Shown here: positions 1 to 10,899 of the stretch, in pieces
Layout: every line of letters begins with the position of its first letter
Position numbering within the stretch: position 1 is the stretch's first letter
Assembly: GCF_014633365.1 (NCBI RefSeq)
Contig: NC_068338.1
Span: 21,276,616-21,340,615 of the forward strand
DNA: 64,000 nt
Direction of reading: 5' to 3'
Source: Diospyros lotus
Lineage: Eukaryota; Streptophyta; Magnoliopsida; Ericales; Ebenaceae
Position numbers and translations under genes: made by a program
Notes under the pieces: model-generated
Seen by the model: the letters and a program-made list of their open reading frames with translations, nothing else
What the model was told of the DNA's origin: nothing
Databases searched by the model: none

Positions 1-270
1 TGTAGGTGGGTCCATTGCACCAAAACTTGGGTTAATGGTAGAGAATTTTGGTAGATCGCCCTCTTCTCCAACACTGCTAGGGGCTCCGCATTCATTGTTA
101 AGTCTTCTACAGTAGGGGGAAGATCTAAACTGGTGACGTCAATAGGTCCCATAGATTTCTTCAATAGAGAAACGTGAAAAACTAGGTGAATCAATATTCC
201 CTCTACTAGCTGCAACCTGTATGCTACCTTCCTTACCTTGGCCATTATGGGGAATGGACCATAGTACTTT
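1..270 (-). pseudogene. Gypsy A integrase C-terminus / chromodomain region
   Basis: Read on the minus strand this encodes PKYYGPFPIMAKV, then a VFHVSLLKK-type block, and near the edge QVLVQWTHL, the beginning of a chromodomain-like tail. Element C at 18400-18830 has the same order of blocks. It is the distal part of the gypsy A polyprotein, separated from the upstream integrase by the LINE at 281-1091. The protein end and the 3' LTR lie outside the window. Confidence 0.75.
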
Positions 271-280
271 GGGCTTAATT

Positions 281-1091
281 TTTTTTTTTTTTTTTTTTGG
301 TAAATAAGAATTTCATAGAACAAAAATCATGCCGAAGTGGCTACAAACAAAGGCCAAGGAAAACCCCGGACCAGCAAAAAACCAAGGGTGAATAAACAGC
401 CACAAACACCCTCTGGGCCAAAAAAAACAAAAGGAAGAAAATATATACATGATAAAAACAATGGTAGGATGGAAAACACAGAAAACAACCAAAATAGGAC
501 CACCTAAACCAAGGCGATGAACATTATCAGAACAATACTCACCCCTCCTAGCAAGAGAGAAGGGGACTCCACGACTCAGTAATCTGACAGCATGTCAGAT
601 GAACCAAAAATCACTGAAGATAACAGCATAACACTTCGGAAATAAGACATCAAATAGAACCCTCAAGACAGGGCATAGCATCTTAACAGAGGAGAGATGA
701 TTGATCAATCAGTAGCCTCCAAAAATGCCGCAAAACACTACTCTGGAAAGAAGGCTGAAACCAAACAGTCACAAGACGGGCCCACAAAGCGCAAGGAATC
801 TTATGCGTCGGTTGAGAAGCTGATCTCTCCTGGTCCCTGAAGCATCTATTATTGTGCTCCTTCCAAATAAAGTAGACTATCACCTAAACAACCATCCTAT
901 TCGCAATTTGCTAAGGACTCTTGTTGCTTCACTTAGTCGCAGCCCCAAGCACCCCAATCTCCCATCGATGCCACAACCAAACAAATTTCTATGATCTTCG
1001 GAAACAATTCACCACCTGACGGGAATAGGTACACTCGAAAAATAGGTGATTGTGATTCTCCGTCGCAACCCTGCATAAGAAACATCTATTC
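281..1091 (-). mobile_element. 5'-truncated L1-type LINE inserted in gypsy A
   Basis: A run of about 18 T at the left (the poly-A tail of a minus-strand insert) and a duplicated target GGGCTTAATT at 271-280 and 1092-1101 bracket the insert. The minus strand encodes CFLCRVATENHNHLFFEC, the zinc-binding reverse-transcriptase-associated domain (zf-RVT) of plant LINEs. It is followed by the usual C-terminal tail with FIWKEHNNRCF. Only the 3' end of the LINE is present, as expected for target-primed reverse transcription that stopped early. Removing the insert rejoins the gypsy A integrase tail across the target site. Confidence 0.85.
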
Positions 1092-1102
1092 GGGCTTAAT
1101 TT

Positions 1103-2123
1103 GGTTATAGAGGTCATTGAGAACACCTGTTGCCGAAATCTCTTAACCTTCAAATAAACCATATCACCCACCTCAAACAATCTTTCACTCCTATCTGCCA
1201 TCTGTTTCATCATGTTTTGTGCAACAATAAGCTCATTTTTTATCACTTGCGGTGCCCCTTGCCTTTGTTGTAAATACTAATCTATTGCCACTTCAACACT
1301 TGAATATCTCATGACAGTAGGTAGGTAATAGGGGTGGTTCATAACCAAAGAGGACCTCAAATGGGGTTCTCTTCAAGGAGCTATGAAAATTAGAGTCATA
1401 CCACCATTGGGCAAGTGACAACCAGTTGTTCCAACTTTTTGGTCTAGAAAAACAAATGCACCGGAGGTAAGTTTCTAGACATTGGTTTACTCTTTCAGTA
1501 TGTTCATCAGTTTTTGGGTGGTAGGTTGTTGACATATGTAATCCCACCCCCAAATTCTTGTATAACTCTTTTCAGAAATTACTAGTGAATATTTTGTCCC
1601 TATCCGAGACAATAGACAGTGGCAGCCCACGCATCTTCACAACTGAATCCAACAACAGTCTAGCTACCTCGGGGCTATGAAAGGATGGGCCAAACTTAAA
1701 AAATGGCCAAATTTCGTCAATTTGTCCACCGCTACCAATATAACATCCCTACCCTTTAACTTAAGGTAACCCTTCAACGAAGTTTATGGAAATTTGCTGC
1801 CAAGCTTGATCCAGTATGTCCAGTGGTTGCAGCAGGCAAAGATAAGGAACCTGTTCATGTTTGCAGCGCTAACAGATAAGGCACTCTAGCACATATGCAA
1901 TCACATCTTGTTTGAGTTTGGGCCAGAAGAACAATTGCCTCACTTTGTGGTTAGTGATATTTAAACCGGAATGTCCTCCTACCAGTGACTTGTGCAGTGA
2001 TTGTAGGATTCTCTTTTTATGCTGGTCGTCTTCCCCTATCACTAGCCTTCCTTTGTATCTAAGTAAACTTGCTGACAAGGTGTAACCCTTCTGATTAGCA
2101 GGTTGAACCGCTAACTGTGTCAT
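1103..2123 (-). pseudogene. Gypsy A integrase (zinc-binding and core)
   Basis: On the minus strand, 1869-2123 encodes the H2C2 zinc-binding region (GGHSGLNITNHKVRQLFFWP, then a CLIC pair). 1293-1553 encodes the core end, TYHPKTDEHTERVNQCLETY, with the third acidic residue of the D-D-E triad, followed by the WWYDSNFHSSLKRTPFE block. The stretch between (1554-1868) holds the D-bearing blocks in broken frames. 1103-1246 continues into the VGDMVYLKVKRFRQQ block before the LINE junction. Several stops and frameshifts make it non-functional. Confidence 0.8.
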
Positions 2124-2148
2124 GAGATCTTTTGCCCAAGTAGTCCGC

Positions 2149-2520
2149 TCATAACTTGGATGTAATTTCGTTTACCCAGTCAGGTACTACTGCTGAAATA
2201 GCTTGGTAATTCCCCTTTTCCTCTTTCCTTAACAGTGCATCTGCCATTGTATTTTCTTTCCCTTTTTGATACTGTATCATATAGTCAAGCCCCAACAACT
2301 TAATTACCCCTTTTCTTTGCAATTGGGTGTGCAACCTTTGTTGCATCAAGAATTTGAGGCTCTCATGGTCAATTTTGATCACAAACTGGTTTCCCTCTAG
2401 GTAATATCTCCATTTGTCCACTACCATCAATACTGCTAACAACTCCTTGTCATAGATGCTTAGTCCCAAGTGTTTTGGGTCTAAGACTTGGCTAAGAAAT
2501 GCCAAGGGTTTATCTTCCTA
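2149..2520 (-). pseudogene. Gypsy A RNase H domain
   Basis: The minus strand encodes AFLSQVLDPKHLGLSIYDKELL, KWRYYLEGNQFVIKIDHESL and the closing GKENTMADALLRKEE motif, which are standard blocks of the Ty3/gypsy RNase H that follows RT. It matches element C (16965-17400) block by block, so A and C are related. The domain is cut off upstream by a stop near 2520. Confidence 0.8.
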
Positions 2521-2649
2521 AACCAACTTAGCACCTACCCTAGTCTCACATGCATCTATCTCCAAAATGAAAGGCTTAGAAAAGTCAGGTAAGGCTAGTA
2601 TAAAGGCATGTGTCATAGCCTTCTTTAATGTTAGAAATGTTATCTCCGC

Positions 2650-3360
2650 CTATAAATTCCAACCAAAGCTATTCTTCTTAAGTAACTCAATCAATGACCT
2701 ACTTATGATGCCATAATTCTTTATGAACCTCCTGTAATATCCAATGAGGCCTAGAAAACCCCTAAACACCTTGATAGTTTGTGGCCTCGGCCACTCCACC
2801 ATAGCAGTAATTTTCTTTGGATTTGTGCTAACACCTTCTCCCGTAATTATGTGGCCTAAGTATTCCACTTTTCTCTCAGCGAAAGTGCACTTGGACCTCT
2901 TCACAAATAGTTGATTAGATATGAGGATTTCGAAGGCTATCTTTAAGTGAATCAAACGTCAATTAAGAGAGGGGTTGTATATGAGGATATCATAAAAAAA
3001 GACAAGGAAGAATTTCCTCAAATATGGGTTAAAGATGTGGTTCATCAAGGTTTGAAATGTGGCAGGGGCGTTAGTGAAAAAAATGGCATAACTAGGAATT
3101 CATAGAGGCCTTGATGAGTCCTAAAAGCAGTCTTGTGGATATCAATTGGACTCATTTTGATTTGGTGGTATCCGACTCTTAAATCAAGCTTTGAAAAGAT
3201 AGTGGTTTCTCGATAGTGAGGGAGTTCAATTGACAGTAATCAACACAAAACCGCTAGGTTCCATCCTTCTTTTTTATTAGGAGGAGGGGGGATGCAAAAG
3301 GACTTTGGCTTGGCTGGATTATAGATTTGGTCAGCATTTCCTTGACCAGTTTTTCTATTT
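2650..3360 (-). pseudogene. Gypsy A reverse transcriptase
   Basis: 2650-2955 encodes the RT thumb and connection (SKCTFAERKVEYLGHIITGEG, FRGFLGLIGYYRRFIKNY). 2960-3360 encodes palm blocks in broken frames: [19 protein letters not shown], and near 3000 [11 protein letters not shown] where the family has FFDDILIY. The first catalytic aspartate of the FxDD box is a tyrosine here, and MPFGLTNAP is frameshifted. The enzyme is dead. Confidence 0.8.
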
Positions 3361-3367
3361 CAGCTTT

Positions 3368-3844
3368 CTATAGGGGGGAATGCATATAGGACCGAATGTT
3401 AACAGGTTCTGCATTGGGTTTTAAGTGGATAGTATGGTCAAGGAATCGAGTTGGGGGTAGGGTAGATAGTTCAGCAAACAAATCCTCAAACTCAATCAAC
3501 AATAAGTGTAAGGGGTCACAAGGTTGTATCTCAGTGAGAGAATGCAAGGTTGAAGTAGGTGCAGGCCATGACTGGTCCTTCTTTCCTGCTATTGCACTTC
3601 CTCCTACCTCTCCTTCCTCAGCCTCCAACTCCACTGCATATAGGGAATACAGTTGGGCTATGGCAGCTTCTTCATGCTGAAAAAGTTTCTGCAACCTTCT
3701 ACCTATCACAAAATTGCATTCACCCACCTCTAAACTTCCTGTCAAGGTTAACTTCTTCCCTGTCATTTGAAAGGTTACTTCAAGTTTATTGAAATAAAAA
3801 ATTAAGGGACTCACTGTGTTCATCCAATCCACCCTTAGAAACAA
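3368..3844 (-). pseudogene. Gypsy A protease to RT linker
   Basis: A 158-codon stretch open on the minus strand. It begins with FLRVDWMNTVSPLIFYFNKLEVTF, typical of the distal half of gypsy retropepsins, and ends with the pre-RT linker FAELSTLPPTRFLDHTIHLKP. The protease active-site part would lie upstream (3845-4085 and beyond 13633), where the frame is broken and element B has inserted. Confidence 0.75.
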
Positions 3845-4085
3845 TGTGGCAGCCTCCTAACTTTAGGATTCACGGATCCACTGTAAATTCTTGACCCTGC
3901 ATCACCCATTTGAAACCTTGGCATCTGAATCTGCTTCTCATATTAGACATTGCAAGTCCATGGCAGTATCCTCATCCAGGAAGCAATGTGTGCTTCTACT
4001 CTCAATGAGAACCATCAATCTCTTCTTCCCCACTAAGCCTTTCATCTTAATTATCTTTCAGCCTTACAAGGCATGCAATGATATC

Positions 4086-6762
4086 TGTAACGACCCGTTA
4101 AAGGACCTAGTATTTATTTAGGAATTATTTAATTAATTGTTGAAGTTTTTGATTAAAAGATTTTGCCAATTAATTATTTAATGTGGCAATTTAGAGATTT
4201 TGAAGGAAAAGAATAGTATTTATTTCTTCTTAATGTTGGAGTTAAAAGAATTTGTCAATGTGGCAATCTAGTAATTTTTAATTGAGAGAATAGTATTTAA
4301 ATAGCATTTAAAGAGCATTTAATTCTAGTTATTTATCGTGGAAATTAAATGCAAGGGCATAAAGGTAATTTTGGAGTTTTATTATTTGAGAGTTTTAATA
4401 ATAATTTTTGTGTTATTATTAATTATGTATTTAAAGGAAAATGAGAATCCATGTATGAGATGGATTTGGATTAAGAGTCTCCTAGTCCCAATAGGAGAAG
4501 GTTTTGAGAGTTTCCAAATTCAATTGGGAGAGGGATTATAAGTTATAAAAGGAAAGAGATCTAGGACTTTATGTCTATATATAGAGCCCATTAGCTTGGC
4601 TTTTCTTCACGCCGTGTGAAGAACAGAAAGGCCAAGAGATAGCAGAGGCTTGCTAGAGTCTTCAGGATCGCTCCAGGGTTCGATCAGAGAGTTCTATCAG
4701 GCAAGTATTCTTCCTATAATTCCTTCCATTACAAGTTCTTTTCAGTTATTTCCAGATTATCCAGTATCATTGTTCAATTTTCAGTTTATATCAACCAGCA
4801 AATACGTATATATATATAACTATATATGTTACAGTGAGTTTTTCAGGCAATTCATGCATGTTTAATACAGCGATTCAAATTAATATCATCGTTGAATCAT
4901 CTCTAGAATTGTTTCAGATCAGTTGGGACTTGTTTTCCCAAGTTTTAATTCAGAATGGTATAGTTTTATTAAGATTTGTTTAAGAACAGAGTCTCTGTGA
5001 GCGTTCGTCTCTGGGTTTAAAAGTTGCAAATATCCGGATGAGTTCTTCCATATCCGGATAAATTTTTCAAAGCTTGTGAGTAGCATTCGGATGGAATAGA
5101 GTCTATCCGGATGAGTCAAAATTTTTATGTGAGTGACATCCGGATGGCCCTTGGGCATATCCAAATGGTTTATATCATATTCGGATGAGTAAAATGCTTA
5201 TTGTGGGTAATATCCGGATAGCTCTTGTTCATATTCGGATAGCCCAGTAATATCCGGATGCTTCGTTTTCGTATCCAGATGTATCCAGCAGTGATTGTGA
5301 GCAGTATCTGGATGTCTTGAGTCGCATCCGGATGTGCCTAGTTGTTGTGAGTGATATCTGGATGCTTCGTGTTGTATCCGGATGAGTCTAAGACTTTCTG
5401 CGAGTAATATCCGGATACCTTGTATCATATCCGGATGTATCTAAAGTTCATCGAGTATGATATCCGGATGGTTTGTTTATACATCCAGATAGGTCAAGAT
5501 AATATCCGGATGTCTCTCCTGATATCCGGATGCCTCCCCCAAAAAGTTGAATTTTTCATTCAAATAGTCTCCAGTTATATCCGAATGCATCAGTGAGATA
5601 TCCAGATGACCAGAATCATATCCGGATGTCCTAGTTCGTATCCGAATACATCCCAGCATATTCGAATAGCTTCTGCTTTGAATGTCAATGTATCCGGATG
5701 AGCCTTCTTCATATCCGGATGTCTTTCATCATATCCGGATGACTTTTTCCAGAAATCCAATTTAGCTTCCAGTGAGTCCTAATTCAAGTTTAATTCAATT
5801 AATGTATTCAATACCTTCCAACATTAAATTCATAAGCCAGAATATGACAAGTTAAACATGCCCATACCCTAATTCATAATTCATAGAATCTTTGTATTCC
5901 AATAAATTGAAGATCCGATTGCATGTCTAGTAGTTATTTTGACATGTTCAGCATTATTTTGTGAAATTATGTGCATACATTGTGGTATGAGCATTTAGCA
6001 TGACTTTATATGAAGCACTACATATCGTGTGCCAACATTTATATGAGCATTGCATTGCATTATGCGCGCTAGGCGGCTTGTCCGCGGGGATCCCATCAGT
6101 TTCAGTTTCAACTCAATTTATGAGTTGCTCGCCTGGTGGCAACCAGGGGGCTAGGGGCATATTGCCCAAAGTATGTGCTTACAGTTTTTATGTTTGTAGG
6201 ATTCAGATCAGTCAGGTATGTATTACAGTTATGTGGGCCTATGAGTCAAAGTTGCATACCTACATTTAGTTTACAGTTTATGTGCATTACATTTTTATGA
6301 ATGCAATCAGACAGTGATTATACAGTACAAGTTTAGTAAGTTATTTATCAGTATTTATATTTTTCGATTCAGCTTCAGTATTCTTTCCAACTTATTACTT
6401 GCTGAGCTTTTTAGCTCACCTTGTACTCTTCACCCCTCCAGGTTCTAGCAAGGGAGTACCAGAAGTGGGGCCTAGCAGCAGTGGTCTATAGTGTGTGTAC
6501 GTGGAGTTACTCAAGATAAAAGATGTTTGGGAGTCTGTTGAGTTCTATAGAGTTTTCTCAGATTAGATCTATTTTATATTTCAGTTGAGGGATTTTCCCT
6601 TAGACAGAGTTTGTGCTTTTCAGTCTGTATTGACTCTGAGTTTTTATTCCAGTTGATTGAGATGTTCAATTATGGTATCAGATTTCAGTTTATCAGCTAA
6701 TTTTATTTTATTGTCCCTAGTAGCACCTCTTCTCGAGCAGTTCTAGGAGATGGGGTGTTACA
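4086..6762 (+). repeat. 5' LTR of element B
   Basis: It begins TGTAACGACCC and ends GGTGTTACA; the 3' LTR copy is at 10900-13632. A plausible TATA box CTATATATAG lies at 4575-4584, with the A-rich TATAAAAG at about 4536. A dense array of ATCCGGAT palindromes occupies 5029-5753. A short perfect hairpin (CCTGGT-GGCA-ACCAGG) is at 6132-6147. The length differs from the 3' LTR mainly through gain or loss of ATCCGGAT-bearing units and small indels, for example near 4425 versus 11235. Confidence 0.92.
5029..5753. repeat. ATCCGGAT palindrome array in 5' LTR
   Basis: About 17 exact copies of the 8-bp palindrome ATCCGGAT and about a dozen one-base variants lie in roughly 725 bp, at irregular spacings of about 15-60 bp. 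The flanks between copies are not repeated, so this is not a simple tandem satellite. The variants seen (ATTCGGAT, ATCCAGAT, ATCTGGAT, ATCCGAAT) are all C-to-T or G-to-A changes within CCGG. Confidence 0.85.
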
Positions 6763-6765
6763 GTA

Positions 6766-6778
6766 TTAGTATCAAAGC
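6766..6778 (+). other. Primer-binding site of element B
   Basis: TTAGTATCAAAGC lies four bases after the 5' LTR. It differs by two transitions from TTGGTATCAGAGC, the usual plant sequence complementary to the 3' end of initiator tRNA-Met. Confidence 0.75.
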
Positions 6779-6894
6779 GGTGTTTTGAGGAGTCTCCCGT
6801 ACACACATAGGATGTTGGGTAGAGTTAGGACTTTCGTCCTTCAGTTAGACATGTTGGCCCAATTAGTAGTATTATAACCCTAAGTAGTGATGCA

Positions 6895-7710
6895 AGAAGA
6901 TAAGTAATAGAGGTGGACGACCCCGAACTCGCAGTCAGGCTGTTTTTATTCCGGTGGAAGTTCCAGTATCCACACCAGGCTCACCAGGAGAGTCTAGTTG
7001 CAATCTACGGCATGGAATGGTCGAGATGCGAGGTATGTTAGCAGGATTTATGAGGGTGATAGATACCCTAGTTACTAATCAAGTAAGGGAATCACAAGTT
7101 CCCCAAGAAGTAGGAGGTAGTAGAGGCGATAAGCCAGCCGCTCCAATAACTCTAGTTGTGGAGGCAGATATAGGGAGTTAGCTATTAAAGGATTTCATGG
7201 CCTTCCGACCATCAGCATTCCATGGAGGCACGGATGCAGTAGCGGTTGAGAATTTGGTGTAATCGATTGTACAAACGATCGCCGAGTGTGACTTAGCACA
7301 TTCTTGTTCAAAGGCGATGCCGAGAGATGGTGGAAGATTGTCCGCCAGAGGTTTGGTAATCAAGAACCCACATGGGTTGAGTTCCAGCAAGTATTCAACG
7401 ACGCTTATTACCCAGCGTGGGTCAAGGAATAGAAAGTTTTTTTGAGTTCCTTGAGTTGGTGTAAGGTACTAAGACAATGGCCCAAGGTGAGACAGAGTTT
7501 ACAGCCTTGACTAGATAGGTCTCAGAGTTGGTGTCCACTGAAGCTAAGAAGGCTGCTAAATTTTCAGAGAGGATTGCGTGCGAATATTATCCACGTTTTT
7601 TTGGAAGAGCTCAGAGTGTGGATTATACCACAGTAATTCAACAAACATATGAAGAGAAATGTTTGAAAATTGCGAGATCGAGGTACATGATAAGAAGTTA
7701 TTTGAAGACT
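6895..7710 (+). pseudogene. Element B gag
   Basis: Blocks typical of plant gypsy capsid proteins are seen in shifting frames: DFMAFRPSAFHGGTDAV near 7190, GDAERWWKIVRQRFGN near 7320, then WVEFQQVFNDAYYPAWV, and a TEFTALTR/SELVSTEAKKAAKF block at 7495-7570. Several stops interrupt it, and the zinc-knuckle end is missing. The text jumps from KCLKIARSR to protease sequence near 7690, which indicates an internal deletion. Confidence 0.75.
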
Positions 7711-7714
7711 TAGA

Positions 7715-7990
7715 AATTCTTGATGTTAGGGATTTTGATATGATCCTTGGCATGGATTGGTTGACATGGCATTATGTAAGAGTTGACCGTCAATAGAAGA
7801 TTATTGACTTTGACTTACCTCGACAGCCGATTCAGATATATAGAGGAGTCAAGCCTATGGCTACGATTCCTATGATCTCAGTAATGAAAGTAGAGAAGCT
7901 GATGCGTGATAGATGTGAAGCTTACCTAGTTTTGTTACCTCATATGAGGAAGTAAGAGGAAGTTGTTTGAGGTGCCAGTAGTACGAGATT
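7715..7990 (+). pseudogene. Element B protease (distal part)
   Basis: DFDMILGMDWLTWHYVRVD and the following IIDFDLPRQPIQIY region match the distal half of chromovirus retropepsins. The active-site half is not present, because the sequence joins directly to gag upstream. An in-frame TAG and further stops are visible. Confidence 0.7.
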
Positions 7991-8860
7991 TCTCAGATGT
8001 TTCCTTGATGAATTACCAAGATTACCTCCTCGAAAAGGAGCAGAGTTTACTATTGAGTTATTGCCTGATACGCAGCCTATCTCTAAGGCTTCATATTGAA
8101 TGGCACCTAATGAGCTAAAGGAATTGAAGGCCCAGTTAGAAGAATTAACAGAAAAGGGTTTTATCCGACCCAGTTCATCCCCGTGGGACGCACCAGTATT
8201 GTTTTTGAGGAAGAAAGATGGATCTTTGAGGTTGTGCTTAGATAATAGCCAACTGAATCAGGTGATAGTGAAGAACAAGTACCCCTTACCTCGAGTTGAT
8301 GACTTGCTAGATCACTTGTGAAAAACTAAGGTGTTCTCAAAGATAGACTTAAGATCAAGATACCAGTAAGTGTGAGTTAGAGATGATGATATTCATAAGA
8401 CCACCTTCAGGACTTGCTATGGACACTATGAGTTGTGGTGATGCCATTTGGGTTAACGAATGCTCCAGCTGTTTTCATGGATTTGATGAATCGAGTTCTA
8501 CAGGACTACCGAGATTGTTTCATTATTGTCTTCATAGATGATATCTTAGTTTACTCACCCAGTGTGGAGGAACATACAAAGCATCTTACTCTAGTATTGC
8601 AGAGGCTTAAAGAGGAGCAACTATATGCTAAGTTCAGCAAGTGTGAGTTCTGGCTTGCTCAGATTGGGTTTCTAGGCCACGTGGTGTCTGGAGATGGTAT
8701 TTCAGTAGATCCAGACAAGACTAAAGCAGTTATGGATTGGTCGAGGTCGACGACAGTAACAGAGATATGTAGTTTTCTAGGTCTTACAGGCTATTATAGG
8801 CGATTCGGTGAAGGATTTGCTCGTCTATCTTCTCCGATGACTAAGCTAACAAGAAAATGA
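7991..8860 (+). pseudogene. Element B reverse transcriptase
   Basis: The pre-RT linker VVRDFSDVSLDELPRLPP appears across a frameshift. It is followed by the RT fingers (8100-8321: [36 protein letters not shown]) and palm and thumb (8435-8860). [13 protein letters not shown] and the catalytic [10 protein letters not shown] are intact, then [17 protein letters not shown] and GLTGYYRRF. The linker between 8322 and 8434 has a stop and a damaged DLRSGY block. The catalytic aspartates survive, but the open frame does not. Confidence 0.85.
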
Positions 8861-9464
8861 GAGAAATTTGAATGGAATGTTGCGTGTGAACGTGCTTTCC
8901 AAGAATTGAAGCAGGAGTTGACCACCGCATCAGTCTTAGCTATACCAAGAAGTGGAGAGAAATATTCCATTTACAGTAATGTTTCCCATTCAGGTTTGGG
9001 TTGCGTATTGATGAAATAAGGTTGAGTTAATGCTTACGCCTCCAGATAATTGAAGAAACACGAGGTGAATTACCTCACTCATGATTTTGAGTTGGCAGGG
9101 GTAGTATTTGCATTGAAGATATAGCGATACTATTTATATAGTGAGAAAGTTGAAATTTATACAGATCATAAGAGTTTACATTATCTTTTGTCTCAAAAAA
9201 AAGAATTGAACATGAGGTAGAGATGTTGGGTCGAGTTATTTAAAAACTTCAACTGTGAGATTCTATATCATCCAGGAAAAGGCTAACGTAGTAGCCGATG
9301 CCTTGAGTCGGCGAGGAGCTTCTATGACTATGATGATAGTTCAAGAATGGAAGTTATTGGAGAAATTGAGTACTCTATATATTTCAGCCCCAGAAGATAG
9401 TATAGTGATGAGTTGCGCTTATATGAGGGTGCAACCTGAGTTATTTAATCATCTCAAGGACTAG
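8861..9464 (+). pseudogene. Element B RNase H
   Basis: The blocks CERAFQELKQELTTAS, then an ISDVSHSGLG-like block mutated to YSNVSHSGLGC, and HEVNYLTHDFELAGVVFALK lead to LYHPGKANVVADALSRR, read across a shift near 9270. These are the usual order for chromovirus RNase H. At least four stops are present. Confidence 0.75.
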
Positions 9465-10860
9465 CAATTAAAAGATGAGAAGTTGGCACAGATTTTAGCA
9501 AACATCCCTTTGGGATATACTCTATGGAGTGATGGTATACTCTTATTTCGGGGGTATATTTGTATACCCGATGATGGAAATCTTAAGCAGGAGATTTTGA
9601 ATGAAGCACACAAAAGTCATTACACTATTCATCAAGGTGTTGCGAAAATACACTAGGACCTTAAGCGTCAGTATTGGTGGAGTGGTATGAAGAAAGATGT
9701 AGGTAGATATGTTTCACATTGTTCAGTATGCTAACAAGTTAAAGCAGAATATCAGAAACCCACAGGTTTATTACTTCCATTGCTTATTCCAGAGTGGAAA
9801 TGGGATAATGTTATTATGGATTTTGTGATGGGTTACCTAGGATGACTAGAGGCTATGAGGCTATATGGGTGATTGTTGATCGTTTGACTAAATTAGGCCA
9901 TTTTTTGCCTATTAAGAAGACTTACCCATTGAATATATTTGCAAGAATTTATATTGAGGAGATTGTGAAATGACATGGTGTTCCATCCAACATTGTATTA
10001 GATCAAGATCCTCATTTTACTTCTCATTTTTTAGGAGCTTTGCATGATGCATTAGAATCTCAGATGAGGTTTAGTACGGCATTTCATCCACAGGTAGATG
10101 GTCAATCAGAAATGACTATTAGGACTCTTGAGAACATGTTGAGAGCTTATGTTCCAGATTTCCAAGGTAGTTGGGATGAGCATCTACCTTTGGTAGAATT
10201 TGCCTACAATAATAGTTTTCATTCAAGTATTGGAATGTCCGTATAAGGCTTTGTATGGGCGATCGTGTCGATCGCTGATATGTTGGGAAGAGATTGGTGA
10301 TAGGGCTTTATTAGGTCCTGAAATTGTCAAGCAGACGACAGAAAAGATCCGAGTGATCAAAGCAAGAATGAAAATAGCCCAAGACAGACAGAAGAGTTAT
10401 ATAGATAAGCAACGACGAGACCTCAAGTTTGAGGTAGGTGACCATGTTTGGTCGAGGGTCATGCCTATTAAAGGAGCTCCCAGATTTGGCGTAACAGGGA
10501 AGCTTAGTCCCGGTTACATCGGGTCATTTGAAGTGTTGAGATGATAGGGACTTTGGCATATGAGTTAACTTTGCCACCTCAGTTGTCCTATGTTCATAAC
10601 ATGTTTCATGTTTCGATGTTAAGGAAGTATGTGTCAGATCCTCAGCAGGTGATTGATTTTCAAACTCTTGAAGTTAGAGAAGATGTGTCTTATGAAAAGA
10701 TGCCTATTAGTATTCTAGAGTGAAAAGAAGAGATTTTGAGGAACTGATCAATTCCTCTTGTAGAAGTGCAATGGCAACGACACTCGTCAGAAGAGGCGAC
10801 ATGAGAATAAGAAGAAGAGATGAGGCGTCTTTACCCCTCATTGTTTGAGTAACCAGGTAC
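9465..10860 (+). pseudogene. Element B integrase and chromodomain-like tail
   Basis: The H2C2 zinc region (about 9600-9740) and core follow. MDFVMG near 9818 carries the first D, LDQDPHFTS near 10000 the second, and STAFHPQVDGQSEMTIRTLE near 10075 ends the core; the position normally E in TERTIQTLE reads EMTIRTLE. The C-terminal block VGDHVWSRVMPIKGAPRFG and YVHNMFHVSMLRKYVSDP lead to VEVQWQRHSSEEATW.EEEEMR, a chromodomain-like end. Frames change near 10240 and 10540, and stops are scattered throughout. Confidence 0.8.
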
Positions 10861-10881
10861 GAATTTGGAGGACCAAATTCT

Positions 10882-10899
10882 TTTAAGGAGGGGAGAAAT
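10882..10899 (+). other. Polypurine tract of element B
   Basis: The purine-rich stretch AAGGAGGGGAGAAAT lies directly before the TG of the 3' LTR, as needed for plus-strand priming. Confidence 0.8.

Noticed and set aside
683..883. 66-codon frame as a separate small gene
   Set aside because: Its FIWKEHNNRCF text is the C-terminal part of the truncated LINE.
5029..5753. Spaced short repeats resembling a CRISPR array
   Set aside because: Spacing is irregular, the repeat is only 8 bp and palindromic, and it sits in an LTR of a plant retrotransposon.
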